A stretch of DNA of 64,000 nucleotides from Azolla caroliniana (taxonomy: Eukaryota > Polypodiophyta). The translations under genes were made by a program, and so were the position numbers. Numbering within the stretch: position 1 is the first letter of the stretch; every line of letters begins with the position of its first letter. The stretch is taken from contig JBHGNT010000018.1 in the NCBI GenBank assembly GCA_043228905.1, positions 7,192,001 to 7,256,000 of the forward strand, read 5' to 3'. The notes below the pieces were generated by a model. That model was given only the letters and a program-made list of their open reading frames with translations. It ran no database searches and was not told the origin of the DNA. Positions 20,677 through 32,312 of the stretch are shown here, piece after piece.

Positions 20677-22207
20677 CTCTGGCATGGGATGTCTTGCCAA
20701 TCCGATCCGTCTCCTGCCAACATCTAGCTTGTTGGCTGATAACACTTTGGTCAGCATGTCCGACCCGTTCTCCTCTGTGTGGATCTTCAACAACGTGACG
20801 TCTTGATCTTCTACTCTCTCCCGGAGCGAATGGTACCTATGCTAGATGTGCTTCGTCCTAGAGTGGTAGGCCGTGTTCTTCGCGAGATAGATGGCACTTT
20901 GACTATCGCAGTAGAGACAGAAATCATCCTGTCGGATCCCTAACTCTGCGATGAAGTCCTTCATCTAGATTACCTCTTTACCGGCTACTACGGCCGCCAT
21001 GTACTGTGCTTCCGTTGTCGATAGTGCAACGAACTTCTGCAACCTCGATTGCCACCATATGGCTCCCCCTCCATATGTCATAACACATTAGGAAGTTGAC
21101 CTACTGGTATCCGCATCAATTGACATATCTGAATCCGTGAATCCTTCAAGTTGGGGTTTACTTGAGCCGAATCGGAGGCACATACTCGAGGTGCCTTTCA
21201 ATTATTGGAGTATCTTCTTGACTGCGGATTGCTCATGAACCGACTGACCACTCCGACAACATATTTGATATCCGGCCGGGTACACACCATTACGTACATC
21301 AAGCTTCTGATGGTAGAGGCATATGATATCTTCATCATGTTTAACTTCTCTGTCTTGGTCTTCAAACTTTGCTTTCCAGACAACTTGCAATTTGTAGGAA
21401 GTGTTGACACGACCGGCTTGGCATTAGACATGCTGAACCGTTGAAGCACCTTTGTCACGTACTTTTCCTGTGACAGCCACAACAACTTCTTCATCCGGTC
21501 CTGGACTATGTGCATCCCCAATATCTGTCTCGCTGGACCTATATCTTTCATTGCGAATAACTGGCTCAAAGCCTTCTTCACCATTCCGATTTTGATACGG
21601 TCTCGTCCTACGATCAACATGTCATCCACATACAACAATAGTATAAGGAAGTCTCCTCTGTTGAACTTCTTCACAAATACATATTGGTTGGCCTGCATCT
21701 TGTGGTATCCTTGATCAGTCATGAAGGACTCAAACTTCCGGTACCATTACCGGGGAGCTTCCTTCAGTCCGTATAAGCTCTTCTTCAACCGGCATACCAG
21801 GTGCTCCTTCCCTTTCTTAACAAATCCTTCCGGTTGTTGCATGTAGATCTCTTCTTCGAGGTCGCAATGTAGGAACACAGTCTTGACGTCTAGTTGCTCT
21901 ACCTCGAGGTCCATGCTTGTTGTTATGCTCAACACCGTCCGGATGGATGTCATCTTCACTACTAGGGCAAAGATCTCATTGAAATCCACTCCTTTCATCT
22001 GCTGGAAGCCCTTCACCACAATGCGGGCCTTATACCTTGGTGGATTTCTAGCGTCTCCCGGTTTCAGCTTGTACACCCATTTGTTCCAGAGCGTTCTCTT
22101 TCCTTTCGGCAACTCCGTCAATTCATATGTTTGGTTCTAATGTAGGGAATTCATCTCGTCCTGCATGGCACTTAACCACTTGCGGCTGTTGGTGTGTTTC
22201 TTCACTT
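20677..22207 (-). pseudogene. Copia B reverse transcriptase and RNase H
   Basis: From 22207 down on the minus strand: RKWLSAMQDEMNSLH, a stop, then ELTELPKGKR, NKWVYKLKPGDA, VVKGFQQMKGVDF, FLHCDLEEEIYMQQPEGF and CRLKKSLYGLKEAPR, a second break near 21740, then catalytic YVDD (LLLYVDDMLIVGRD) and LGMHIVQD. RNase H below 21190 is badly eroded but still shows STTEAQYMAAV and the C-terminal region. The same blocks occur, better preserved, in Copia I. Confidence 0.8.
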
Positions 22208-22212
22208 CTTCG

Positions 22213-22660
22213 TGTCAAGAGTAATACTAAGACAGAGATGTACTGTTAGGAACAATACTAAAACAGAGAAGGAATTAGTACTAAAAGATGAGGATTAGTA
22301 CTAAGGGAGGTGTAGAACTCTCGAGAGAAGGAGAGAGTGAGTGAGTGAGTGAGTGAGAGAGAGAGAGAGAATGAGGATAACAAAAGATATATATTATGTT
22401 AAGGGAATATACAATAGTAGCTAGGAGGCTTAAGATTGGCGTTGAACCGATTTGGTTCGAAATAATGCCTTGTGCTTCCTCCTATAGTGTTCTCAAGAGT
22501 ACTCCTGAAGTTTCTAGAATATTCCAGAGAAATCTGGAATATAAATCAATCTTCTATAGTAAAACCTAAATGAAAATAATAACCTTCGTATTACAACATA
22601 TAGTCTAATGGTCAAAAGCTCGACCTTCGTATCATTTTGGATTGAGAACCCAGTTTGTCT
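22213..22660 (-). repeat. 3' LTR of element F
   Basis: It aligns with 36418-36857. The outer edge (TGTCAAGAG on the plus strand) is clear. The inner edge, near the coding end, is eroded: the expected TGTCATGATAT start and a polypurine tract are not visible. The start-site sequence used for self-priming is conserved (complement at 22442-22453). Confidence 0.7.
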
Positions 22661-23430
22661 AGATATTGATGATGGAAGTCTTCAAGAAGAGCACGATCAT
22701 TGGTCAAATTCTCTATTGGTTCCCAAGTACGCTCGCTAGGACTAAATAGTAGAGCTTGTTGCAAACAATCTTGGAATCGAGGATGGTGGCAACCTTGTAC
22801 TCAGGTCCATCTTCAATCTCGATCGGGGGTGGAGGTTGTTTAATATGACTTGGGATGGTGCTGTCTTGATAGGGTTCGAGGAGAGAACTATGAAACACCG
22901 GATGTATCCGAAGTTGTGGAGGTAGATCGAGACGAAAAGTGACATCATTAATTTTTCCGATAATACGGAAAGGACCTAATCACCGGTAATCCAACTTCTC
23001 GCATGGGCGAGTAGTCTTGATGTGTCGTCGTAGTAGCCACACCCAATCTCCAATGTCAAAACTGGATGGAAGCCGATGACAATCCACGTAAACCTTGTGT
23101 GTTTGTTGAGCTGTAGATGAGTAGATAAATCCGCTTGTATCTTACGTAACCGCTCCAAACGATCCTCTGCACAAGGATTTGTGGGTATCTCTAGGGTTTC
23201 AAATACACACCACCGGGGGTGACAACCCGTGTAAACATAAAATGGTGTCACCTTTGTTGATGAGTGGATAGAGTTATTATACGCAAATTCGGTGAAGTGG
23301 AGAATATCCGTCCAGTCATCTTGATGATAGCTTGAAAAGCACCGATGATACTTCTCCAGCGTTTGATTTGTTCATTCAACTTGATTGTTTGTTTGCGGGT
23401 GGTAGCTGGAGGAGAGGTTACAAGTGACCT
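22640..23430 (-). pseudogene. Element F integrase C-terminus and chromodomain
   Basis: On the minus strand: TPFYVYTGCHPRWCVF and AEDRLERLRKIQADL (integrase C-terminal helices, about 23080-23250), then FHSSLLEPYQDSTIP (about 22840-22890) and the chromodomain (EYKVATILDSKIV, NKLYYLV, then after a frameshift and a few lost residues ERTWEPIENL and FHHQYLDKLG, ending about 22650). The aromatic/acidic chromodomain pattern is plain, but the D-W-x-GY segment between YYLV and ERTWEP is damaged. In chromoviruses this domain reads methylated histone H3 and targets integration. Confidence 0.75.
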
Positions 23431-24792
23431 TTACCATTTTAAAGAGGTTCTTCTAGAACTTTGAGACGAACTAGGGTCCACAGTCGCTGATGATACTATC
23501 GGGAAGGCCATGATGCCGACATACTTCACACATGACAATTTCAACGGTTTCTTCACTGGAGATTTCTTTAGTACAAGCAGGAAATGGGCCATCTTCGTAT
23601 ATCGATCTACTATTGTTAAGATCACATTGAATCCCTTAGAGACCGGAAGATCTGTGATGAAATCTAGGGCAGTGGATGGCCATGGCTTGCTTGGAATTGG
23701 TAATGGTTCTAATAAACCATATGGATGATGCCTTGGCATTTTTGCTCTGCAACATGTATCACAAGCCCGAACAAAATCTTCGACAAATTGTCGCATATGG
23801 GGCCACCAAAAGGATCGTTCTACTAAATCTAGTGTTTTAGTACTACCAAAATGGCCAGCTGTATATGTGTCATGACAGTTTTGGACTACTTGAAGGTGAC
23901 AAGTACCATTAGGAACATACAAGAGTTTCTTAAAGAATAGTAATCCATCATGACATTCGAATTGTTGATAGTCCGTACCTGGTTGTTGCGACTGTGAACA
24001 AGATGCTCGAGAGGGATCAATTTGTGCTAGAATGGCTTGAGCGAAAACATCTGTCTTCAAGTCCTCACGTATGGTATCGACAACGTGGGAATCCAAGGGC
24101 ATACTGAAGACCTGCGTTGCTTGTAGTCGTGCCGATCCCAAGATTACTTGCTTTTGGTTATTGAAAGCCAGCTCGCCGGGACGTGGTGCTAGATATGAAT
24201 GCCGTGATAATGCATTTGCCTTCCCTTGTTGCTTCCCTGGATGATATATAATTTTGAAGTCGAAACGAGTGAGGAATTGGGCCCACCAAGCTTGACGTCG
24301 ATTTAACACACAAGCACTCTGAAAGTAGGCAAGGTTTTTGTGATCATAGAATATGATGACTTGATGAGAAGACCCCTCTAGAAAATGCCTCCATTGCGTA
24401 AAAGAGTCCACTATTGCTAATAGCTCCTTATCATGAATTTCATAGTTGATTTTCGTGGCGTCAAACTTGTGTGAATGGAAAGCCACAGGATGTAGCTTTT
24501 CATCATCGCCTTGTTGAGACAAAATGCTACCTAAGGCGAAATCCAACGCGTCTGCTTCAATGATGAATGGTTTTTTTGGATCAACATGAGCTAAAATAGG
24601 AGCTGATGTAAATGCCTTCTTAAGACTCTCAAAAGAAATGTCTGCTTCATCAGACCAAACAAACGATTTTCCCTTCTTGGTAGTTGTGTGAGAGGCCGAA
24701 CAAGCTTTGAGTAATTCTGTATGAACTTGCGGTAAAAATTGGCAAAGCCTAAAAAGCATTGTACATCTCGCAATGAACGCGGAGTCTGCCAC
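23431..24792 (-). pseudogene. Element F RNase H and integrase core
   Basis: A long minus-strand frame of 453 codons. RNase H: KPFIIEADALDFALGSILSQ, HDKELLAIVDSFTQWRHFLE, YHPGKQQGKANALSRH. Integrase: HHCC zinc finger (HDTYTAGHF...CDTCCRAK), then the core with the first Asp in STALDFITDLP and VDRYTKMAHFL; the later catalytic Asp is near the frame end (about 23480), where a shift disrupts the reading. The protein is therefore non-functional here, but only lightly decayed. Confidence 0.85.
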
Positions 24793-26123
24793 TCTACCAC
24801 CATTTTGACCTTAGCTGGATCCACAGAGATGCCTTTCGAGGAAATGACATAGCCCAAAAGTTCTACCTGGTTGCACCTGAAACTACATTTTTCTAGTTTT
24901 GGATAAAGACCATGTTCTCGAAGTCGTTTTAGTACTAATAGTACATGACAATCATGCTCTTCTTGGGTCTTCGAATAAACCAATAGATCATCCAAATAGA
25001 TGATCAAAAAATCATCCAAGAGATCTCGGAATATATCATTTGCGATGTGCTGGAAGATTGCTGGCGCATTAGTGAGGCCAAATGGCATGACCGTATACTC
25101 GAAGTGCCCATGTCTGGTGCGAAACGCAATCTTCCATTCATCTCCTGGTCGGATCCGTACGAGGTTATACACTTGTCATAAGTCGATCTTTGTGAAGAAC
25201 CTTGCACTATTGATCCGTTCTAAAAAACTTGAGATAAGAGGAAGTGCATACCTATTCCTGATGGTGACTGTATTCAACCCACGGTAATCTACGACGAGAC
25301 GAAGTGATCCATCCTTTTTCTTGATGAAGAAAATGGGTGCGGCAGCTGGAGATTTCGAATGTCGAATGAAACCATTTGCCAAATTCTCCTCTATATAGGT
25401 TCGAAGAACTTCTAGCTCGGTTGGTGACAAATTGTAGATCGGTCCCCATTGTGGCTCTTTTCCCGGTTGTAAATCGATGGGGCAATCATACGGTCGATGG
25501 TGAGGAAGCGTATTAGCTTGTACTTTATTGAACATATCGACATAATGACGATACTTCTCTGGAAGTTGAATGGTGGACTCCTCTTTATTGATACTAGAGG
25601 AGTTTACTGATATTGTGAAGAGAAACATTTCTTCCTTGCGTCCTTCCTCACGCAACTGATGTAGTGAAATGGTTGCAATCTTATGAGTAGATCCTCGGGT
25701 TTGTCGACACCGTATTTCTCTTGTTCTCCAATCTATGGCTGGGTTATGTAATTCGAACCATGGTAATCCCAAAACAATGGGATGTTCTGGGATACTAATT
25801 ATATTAAATGATACTACACACGCTAAGTTATCTAGGACAATATTAACAGGTTCTGACTCTTCTATAATATTCCTGGAAGCAATGGGACGACCATCAATGA
25901 CTACTACAGAGGCTGGACATGGGAGTTTCTTTAGGGATATCTGATGAGCTTGGGCAAAATTCCTATCCATGAAGCGAGAGTTGGCTCCGGAATCTAAGAG
26001 TGCTACGACATGTACTGGAGGAGTACTTTTAGTACTAACCATTACTTGAGCTAAGAACACATTCCTAACTTGCTTAGAGGAAATGGAACCACTAATGGGC
26101 TGCACAGATCTAGGGCTGTCCAA
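24591..26123 (-). pseudogene. Element F protease and reverse transcriptase
   Basis: Minus strand. Retropepsin is at about 25990-26060 (VVALLDSGANSRFMD, with the DSG active site). RT follows with RPYDCPIDLQPG, AAPIFFIKKKDGSLRLVVDYRGLN, FFTKIDL, then a TGA at 25173-25175 where family members have Arg (CGA to TGA fits C-to-T change), then [20 protein letters not shown], catalytic YLDD ([12 protein letters not shown]), LEKCSF and [15 protein letters not shown] frameshift near 24700 leads to RNase H. The order protease-RT-RNase H-integrase marks it as Gypsy. Confidence 0.88.
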
Positions 26124-26149
26124 CCAAATGGCTCCTATTTTGGCTAGAC

Positions 26150-26859
26150 TTAATCGTTTAACTCTTCTTCTAGTTGACCAAGGATTTCAAATTTGTTTGA
26201 AAGGCTTGGGCTATTAGGACTATCAGACACACCTAGAGGAATAGACTCGGGTTTAGTACTATTAGTACTAGCGGTTATTTGATTTACCTGCCTTTTCGGC
26301 CGGTGGGGGCAATTCATTGCAATATGCCCCGGTTCACCGCAATAAAGACATAATTGATTTGCCCTACGTCGCTGCTTTTCTTCTTCCGATAGTGGTCCGC
26401 GACGACGTGTGGTGTCGATTTCCATTGGAGTCGGAGTATTTGTTGGAGATGTATTGAATGACTCCCTTGGAAAAGGCTTTGCTACGATTGAAGTGTAGGT
26501 GGGTTCTGATCTTGTCCATCGCATTTGGAATTGACGTTCCGAACGTCGTTCGAAGAGCCAATTATTGCATCGCACCGCACGACTGATTGCTTATGTCAAT
26601 GACTTTGGTTCCTCGGGGAAAGTTAAGAGTAAATCTTTAACATCATTACGTAGGCCAAAATGAAATTGCTCCATTAGTGCCTGGTCATCCCAGGGAATAT
26701 CGGTGGCAAGAAGACGGAAATCCGCAACATAAGCCGAGGCCGGCTGCTCACCTTGGTGCAATCTTCAGATTTTGTTGATTGATGTTCTAACACTGTCGAT
26801 ATCTCCAAAACAAGCTTTAAACTCTTCGAAATTATTTAACAAGGGAGAGCTTTTTTCTA
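26150..26859 (-). pseudogene. Element F gag, C-terminal half with zinc knuckle
   Basis: Minus strand. It continues from the N-terminal half across element D. FRLLATDIPWDDQALMEQFH and FGLRNDVKDLLLTF belong to the capsid. After a stop near 26590 come a basic linker and the CCHC zinc knuckle CLYCGEPGHIAMNC (about 26309-26350). The gag frame ends at 26150, and the protease frame overlaps it in another register, so gag and pol may have been linked by frameshifting, or a later indel separated them. Confidence 0.82.
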
Positions 26860-26864
26860 ACATG

Positions 26865-27089
26865 TGTTGTAGGTTTTAGGGTTAGGGTTAATGGTAATGA
26901 TGATTATCGATGACGAAGATAGACATGGTGTAATAATGAAGATGATGGGGAGTATGATGGTGAAAGAGATCATGAAGATGTTGACAAGCATTGAGAAGCA
27001 TTGGGGGGTGGGGGGTGGTGCCTAGAATGGCTCCACCCCCCTCCCAAGGGGGTTCAACGTTAAGGGGGTGGAGAGAGAGAGAAAGATGT

Positions 27090-27128
<39 letters not shown>

Positions 27129-27396
27129 TGGTTATATATTTCATTCATTCCCCATAAGGGGTTAAATAGTACAAGAGGGGGTAGATACATAGGGGTGTAA
27201 GCCCCCTCGAGCATTCATATTGGACACTCACTCACCTCCTCGTATCCCATCCACATGCACACACATGTGCATGTGTTCACATACGTATAGACTCACAATT
27301 ACATTTATGCCCCCTACACATACACAACAACATCATGATAACATTCGACCCTCGCTCATCACACTTGACTCTCCGTACATCTCGTACGGGGTAACA
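26865..27396 (+). repeat. 5' LTR of element D
   Basis: TGTTGTAGGTTTTAGGG...ACGGGGTAACA, 532 bp, with (GA)n near 27090-27126 and the same terminal hairpin CCGTAC-ATCTC-GTACGG. The primer-like site TGGCATGCCCGTGGGA follows at about 27402-27417. Confidence 0.88.
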
Positions 27397-27400
27397 CAAT

Positions 27401-27655
27401 ATGGCATGCCCGTGGGAGAGTGCCTTGCACGTCGATCCCACATGCCTTGATGATGATATTTCTTCGACCGGAACTTCCATCGGTCCTTTCAATGATCGAC
27501 TCCCTCGATCAGAGTGCTTGACTCGAACATCTTTGTCGGTCAGCAAATCTTTCCGCGACACAAACATTCTCATTCTGTCAGCTTACGAACTTCGTTATGG
27601 GTCCAAAATCATGTCGTGTATATGTATGTTCTTCCTTTGTTTTGAGTGTGTATGA
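27401..27655 (+). CDS. Small ORF overlapping the primer site of element D
   Basis: An 84-codon frame with the same start and stop as 15293-15547 in element C (MACPWESALHVDPTCL). No function is known. See the element C entry for alternatives. Confidence 0.33.
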   Translation: MACPWESALHVDPTCLDDDISSTGTSIGPFNDRLPRSECLTRTSLSVSKSFRDTNILILSAYELRYGSKIMSCICMFFLCFECV

Positions 27656-29224
27656 GTAGTCTTGGGGATTTTCAAAATTTTGGTGGTGCCCTCTTGTTTT
27701 TTAAAATTGTGATATGTACCCTCGGGTTTTGAAAATTTCATTCAGTACCCCCAAGTTTTTGAAATTTTCGGCTGCTACCCTCAACATTTTAAAATTTCTT
27801 CGCATGCCCCTCTTTTCTCTTTTTTCCTCTCATTTTTTTTTCATGTTTGTCTTCTTACGTTTTCTCTCGCGTGTTGTCTGCATCTTCTTCCTCCTTGGTG
27901 TTAACCGTTGCTTCTTCTCCTCTTCCTGTCTTTCTTTTCCTCCTCTCTTTTTCTTCTTCTATCTCTGTTTCTTACACTTCGTGTATGTCTGTTCATGCCT
28001 TTCTCTTCTTCCATGAATTCTTCTTTCTTTGTTCTCTTTCTTTTTCTTTCTGTCTCTGTTTGTGCTGCTCCCTCCTTTCTTCTCCTTTCTTCTCCTTCAT
28101 TCTTTTTTTTCTTCCTTCTGCTTTATTTCTCCTCGTTCTATGCTATGCTTGTTTTTTGCTTCCTCTCCTTCTGAAGCTCCATAGTATCCATCGCTCGGCG
28201 GTTGTCGCCGTCTGTCTCTAGCTCTGCCACCATCTTTGTGCGGCCACTATCCGGCATCGTCGTCTCTATTAGCCCTATCCGGCCTGTCTCTATTTTGGCC
28301 ATCATCCGGCCATCGCTGTACATTTTTGCCGTCGATCCGATAGTTGTCCAACCTTCTATTCTTCCAATGTCTCTATCAACACCGTTGCCCATCTCTGTCC
28401 AGCCCTTTCAGTTGCCTGTTCATCGCTTTGGCCATCTGCCAGCTGCTGTTATCCGTTGTCTGTCGATTTGTCTAGCCATTTTTTGGTCGTTTGTCGTCAG
28501 GCATCTTCATCATCTTGTCGTTTCGTCATCGTCCGGTATCGTCTGTCGTCTTCCAGTCGTGCATTTGGTCTGTCGTCCCGGCAGCCTGTCTGCTTCCCCG
28601 GCCTTGTCTGGTTGCTCAAGCCACTGTCCAGCTATTTCGACCGGTTTCCGGCCATTCTGACCGCTCTCCGGCCACTTCGGCCGCTCCGGTTGCTCCTGTC
28701 CGGTCACTCTCCGGCCTATCCGACCGCTCGAATTGCTGTCCGGTCGTCTCCATCTTCGTTGTTGTTCGGCACGAACAACCATGTCTTTCCGGTTGTATCC
28801 GTCCGGTTCATTCCGTTTTTTTTTTCCGTTTCTTCTATCTGGACCATTCCATCGTGTTTATGTGTTTTTCTCCGCCCCCGTCTGTGGCTTTCTGCATCAC
28901 GTCATCTCGTCTGACTTCTTCGTTTCTGGCTATGTCGTGTGTCCGTTTGGCATGTTCGGTCGTCCCTTTGTTGTCCAAACCGTCCGTTGTTCGCCTTTGT
29001 CTAGTGTGTATTTGGCCGGCCAATCTGGCCATCTTCATCTCCGTTTTGGCTGCAGTTCGGCTGTGTCTTTTCGGCCGCCTCTGCGACCTTTTGATCATCG
29101 TTGCTATTCTAGCCGTCGTCCGTCCGGTGCTGTTGGTTTCTCTGGTTGTCGATGTCTGGTTTGCGTTTGCATATCTTCTCTGTCTTCTATGGTCCTTCGG
29201 TGTTAACCAACTCTGGTTCTTGTT
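27656..29224 (+). other. Element D internal region, left part
   Basis: CT-rich tract (27790-28180) then CCGG/TCCGGCC-rich sequence, matching the C interior with many substitutions and indels. Open frames are found on both strands and I do not call any of them a gene. Confidence 0.5.
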
Positions 29225-29619
29225 TGTTGAGCGGCAAGCTCAACTAGAGCCGGATCGACTGAATAAGCTTGAGCCGGCAAGCGAGACGGATCGGTAAGCT
29301 GTGCGCAACCGAGCTGGCAAGCAACAAAGCCGGTGAGCTGCGGAGCCAGTAACCAGAAGCCTAGTATTAGTGTAGACTACTAGGCAATTATAGTCTCGTA
29401 GTAAGTGTCAAATGCTCGTTTGAGCATTGAAATACGCGGTACTTCTGTCAGTCCGACGAGGACTTGTATAAATAGTGCTACTGAGCACAGTTGTAATGAC
29501 AGAGTGATTATATCGTTTTGAATATATCTTTTACGTACTACTCTCTCTGTCTCTCCCGTGTACTCTGTGTATTCCGTACTTTCTTTGTTTTCTAACGCTT
29601 CCGCAAGTAATCATTTACA
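29225..29619 (+). repeat. 5' LTR of element E
   Basis: A 395-bp unit, matching 34493-34905 and the complement of 61976-62370. It contains the TATA-like stretch TGTATAAATAGTGC (near 29464-29477) that would start the transcript. Confidence 0.9.
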
Positions 29620-29711
29620 TGGTACCAGAGCGCGAGGGTTGAGAACCTCTGCAGTCGACAAACGCTTGAAAGCAAACCCTAACAGGTCGTAAAACAACAG
29701 ACAGAGAAGTG

Positions 29712-30560
29712 ATGGATAGAGGGATGGCTAGCTCGCTCCATGTGGAGAAACTCGACAGATCCAACTATGCATCTTGGTCGTATAAGATGCACCAGTACTT
29801 GCTTGGGCATGGCTACTGGAGTTTCATCGAAGGAGCCAATGAAACAACACCTGATGCGACACATAAGGACTTCCTAGTGTGGGAACAATCGGCAAGAAGA
29901 GTGATGTACTGCTTCGCGTCCAATGTCGGAGACCAGCTGCTGAGCCACATCCGAGACACCAAGACGCCGAAGGAGGCTTGGGGGAACCTGAAGAAGGTTT
30001 TCGCCGCGAGCACTATAGCCCGGAAGCTGCAACTCCGATAGGAATTGAGCAATGTCTGACAGAAGGACATGTCGGTGGCGGATTACATGGCCTGGATCAA
30101 AGAGATCTATGACTCGCTTGCCTCTATCAACGTTATCGTAGAGGAAGACGAGATGGTACAGGTCTGTCTTGGGGGCCTGGCGTCGAAGTTCAGAGCGTTC
30201 TGAATGGCGGTGTGCTCAAGGTTAGAATACGCCGTCATTTTTCGACTTACAGTCGATGCTCCTTGTAGAGGAGAACCACGCCGATGCATTAACTAGTGCA
30301 CCCACTGACAGCCGGATGCTGTACACGGAGGCGGATCGGTCCCGTGGGCATGGTGGATGAGGCGGGTCAACACGCAATGGAGGCGACCGGCAAGAGCAAG
30401 AACGAAGGCACAGAGAGCGTGCCAACAGTAGTTCCGGGACTTCCATAGGCAGGGGGAGTCATGGCGACGCCGGGAGACGGCAAGAGAAGTCTGCAATGGA
30501 ATGCTGGTACTATGGCAAAAAGGGCCACAGAGAAAGCGAATGCTGGAGAAAACGCGCCGA
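29712..30560 (+). pseudogene. Copia E gag with damaged zinc knuckle
   Basis: From the ATG after the leader: MASSLHVEKLDRSNYASWSY, YLLGHGYWSFIEG, LLSHIRDTKTPKEAWGNL; then stops at 30040 and 30056 where Gln (CAG) and Arg (CGA) are expected, MSVADYMAWIKEIYDSL, another CGA-to-TGA type stop near 30201, frameshifts, and the knuckle CWYYGKKGHRESEC (30502-30543). The second Cys is Tyr (TGT to TAT), so zinc binding is lost. The function was RNA packaging. Confidence 0.82.
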
Positions 30561-32049
30561 TATGGACAAATCCGGATCCGGCAAGGCCGACAAGGATGGC
30601 TGGCAAAGCTCGCACTATGCGAAGGGATCGGGAGGATCCAAGAACGGTAACGGGCCAGCCTTGGTGATGAAGCACGAGGCGAACTCGATGAAGAAGAACA
30701 CTTCCAAATCGGAGGAAGTTTGGTATGTTGACTCTGGTGCGTCGAACCACATGACGAGCCACAAAGAGTGGTTCTCCTTTTTGGAAAAACCGGATCAACT
30801 AGGAGTAGTCGAAACCAGAGACGACACTCCTCACCCAATTGTGCACGTTGGAGAAGTCCCTTTGAGCCACGTCGGACAGAAGGGGAAGCTGATGAACGTA
30901 TTACACGTTCCGACAATCACGAAGAACCTAGTGTCGGTCAGACAGATCGTCAACCGGGGGATGCAGGTGTGGTTTACGCACCTCGGGTGCTTCATCGAGG
31001 AAGAGGGCTAGATTATTGCGCAAGGGCGTAGAGATGGGAGGATGTTTATCCTCGACACCAATGACATTGGCACCGCTCTGTTTGCAAAAGGACAAAAGGT
31101 CGAATCGGACATCGACCTGTGGCACAAGCGGATAGGCCACGTCAATTACCGGAGGCTTCAAGACCTGCAAACGAAACAAGTTGTTTTCGGTTTGCTGAAG
31201 TTCAGCGGCTAAAAGGCCCACGTATGTGAAGCCTGCCAACTCGGGAAGCAAGACCGGCTTCCATTCCCTACCGAACGTAACCGGAGTCGTAACAAGCTTG
31301 ACCTTATCCATTCGGATGTGTGGGGACCGACACAAAATGTTAGTCTTGGTGGGAGTCGATATTTCGTCTCCTTCATCGACGACTATACGTGGCACACATG
31401 GATCTACCTCATCGAGCGGAAGAGTGAAGTCTTCGAGTGTTTCCGGAGTTTCCAAAGCATGGTGGAACGGGAATCGGAGAGGAAGATCAAATGCTTGCGG
31501 TCGGATGGCGGGAAAGAATACTTTTCCGACCAATTCAACAGTTATCTGCAGCAAACGGGAATTCGGCGAGAGTTCAGCTACAGATACACACCGCAACAGA
31601 ACGGTGTTGCCGAGAGGAAGAACCGGTTGCTTATCGATGCGGCAAGGGCAATGCTGGAGGAGAAGAGCATGCCCAAATTCTACTGGGCGGAGGCAGTTCG
31701 AACAACTGTCTATATCTAGAACCGGATCGGTGACAAGGTGTCAGCTCACGAGCTGTATTTCGGGCGGAAGCCGAATTTAAGACACCTTAAGATCTTCAAT
31801 AGCATTGCGTATGGGCATATACTGGATGAGAAGCGGAGAAAGCTGGATGCAAATTCGGAAAAATGCATCCTAGTTGGCTATGCTCAAGAGCAAAAGGGTT
31901 ATAAGTGTTATAACCCCCGGACAAAGCAGGTCCGAGTAAGTCGAGATGTCGAGTTTGATGAATCGGCATCGTGGTACTTCTTACCGACTCTGACTTCCGA
32001 ATCTGACCCGATTCCGGTGGATGAGGCTAGTGAGCCTGAACCGGCCTAG
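30561..32049 (+). pseudogene. Copia E protease and integrase
   Basis: The protease DSGA motif lies in WYVDSGASNHMTS (about 30721-30759). A stop follows at 31009. The GAG-pre-integrase has LWHKRIGHVNYRRLQDL and CEACQLGKQ. The integrase core has Asp in LDLIHSDVWGP, Asp in KCLRSDGGKEY and Glu in QQNGVAERKNRLL, all intact. A TAG at 31718 precedes the C-terminal part (ANSEKCILVGYAQEQKGYKC, VSRDVEFDE), which stops at 32047. The catalytic set survives, but at least three stops prevent a product. Confidence 0.85.
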
Positions 32050-32312
32050 GGAGAGGATGATGAAGCGTGGACTCAGGATGAGAGCTCGGAATCGTTCCGG
32101 TTGAGTGGGCCGAACGAGAGACTGAGTCAATTTGACTAGTCTGATGAGGAACCGGCGAGTAGTGGAGACTCTGCCGTGCAGTCCCCGCGCAAGGAACCGA
32201 GGAGACGGTTCATGCGCAAAGAGAAGGGGAAGAAGAAGATGCCGGAATTCGAAACCAGCAATGATGAGTCGGATCGGTGTACATCCGACTCCGCAAGTAG
32301 AATGGCGGATCT

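Noticed and set aside
27220-27450. Direct similarity between 14686-15547 and 26865-27655 as a segmental duplication
   Set aside because: It is explained by two independent insertions (C and D) of one element family with different TSDs.
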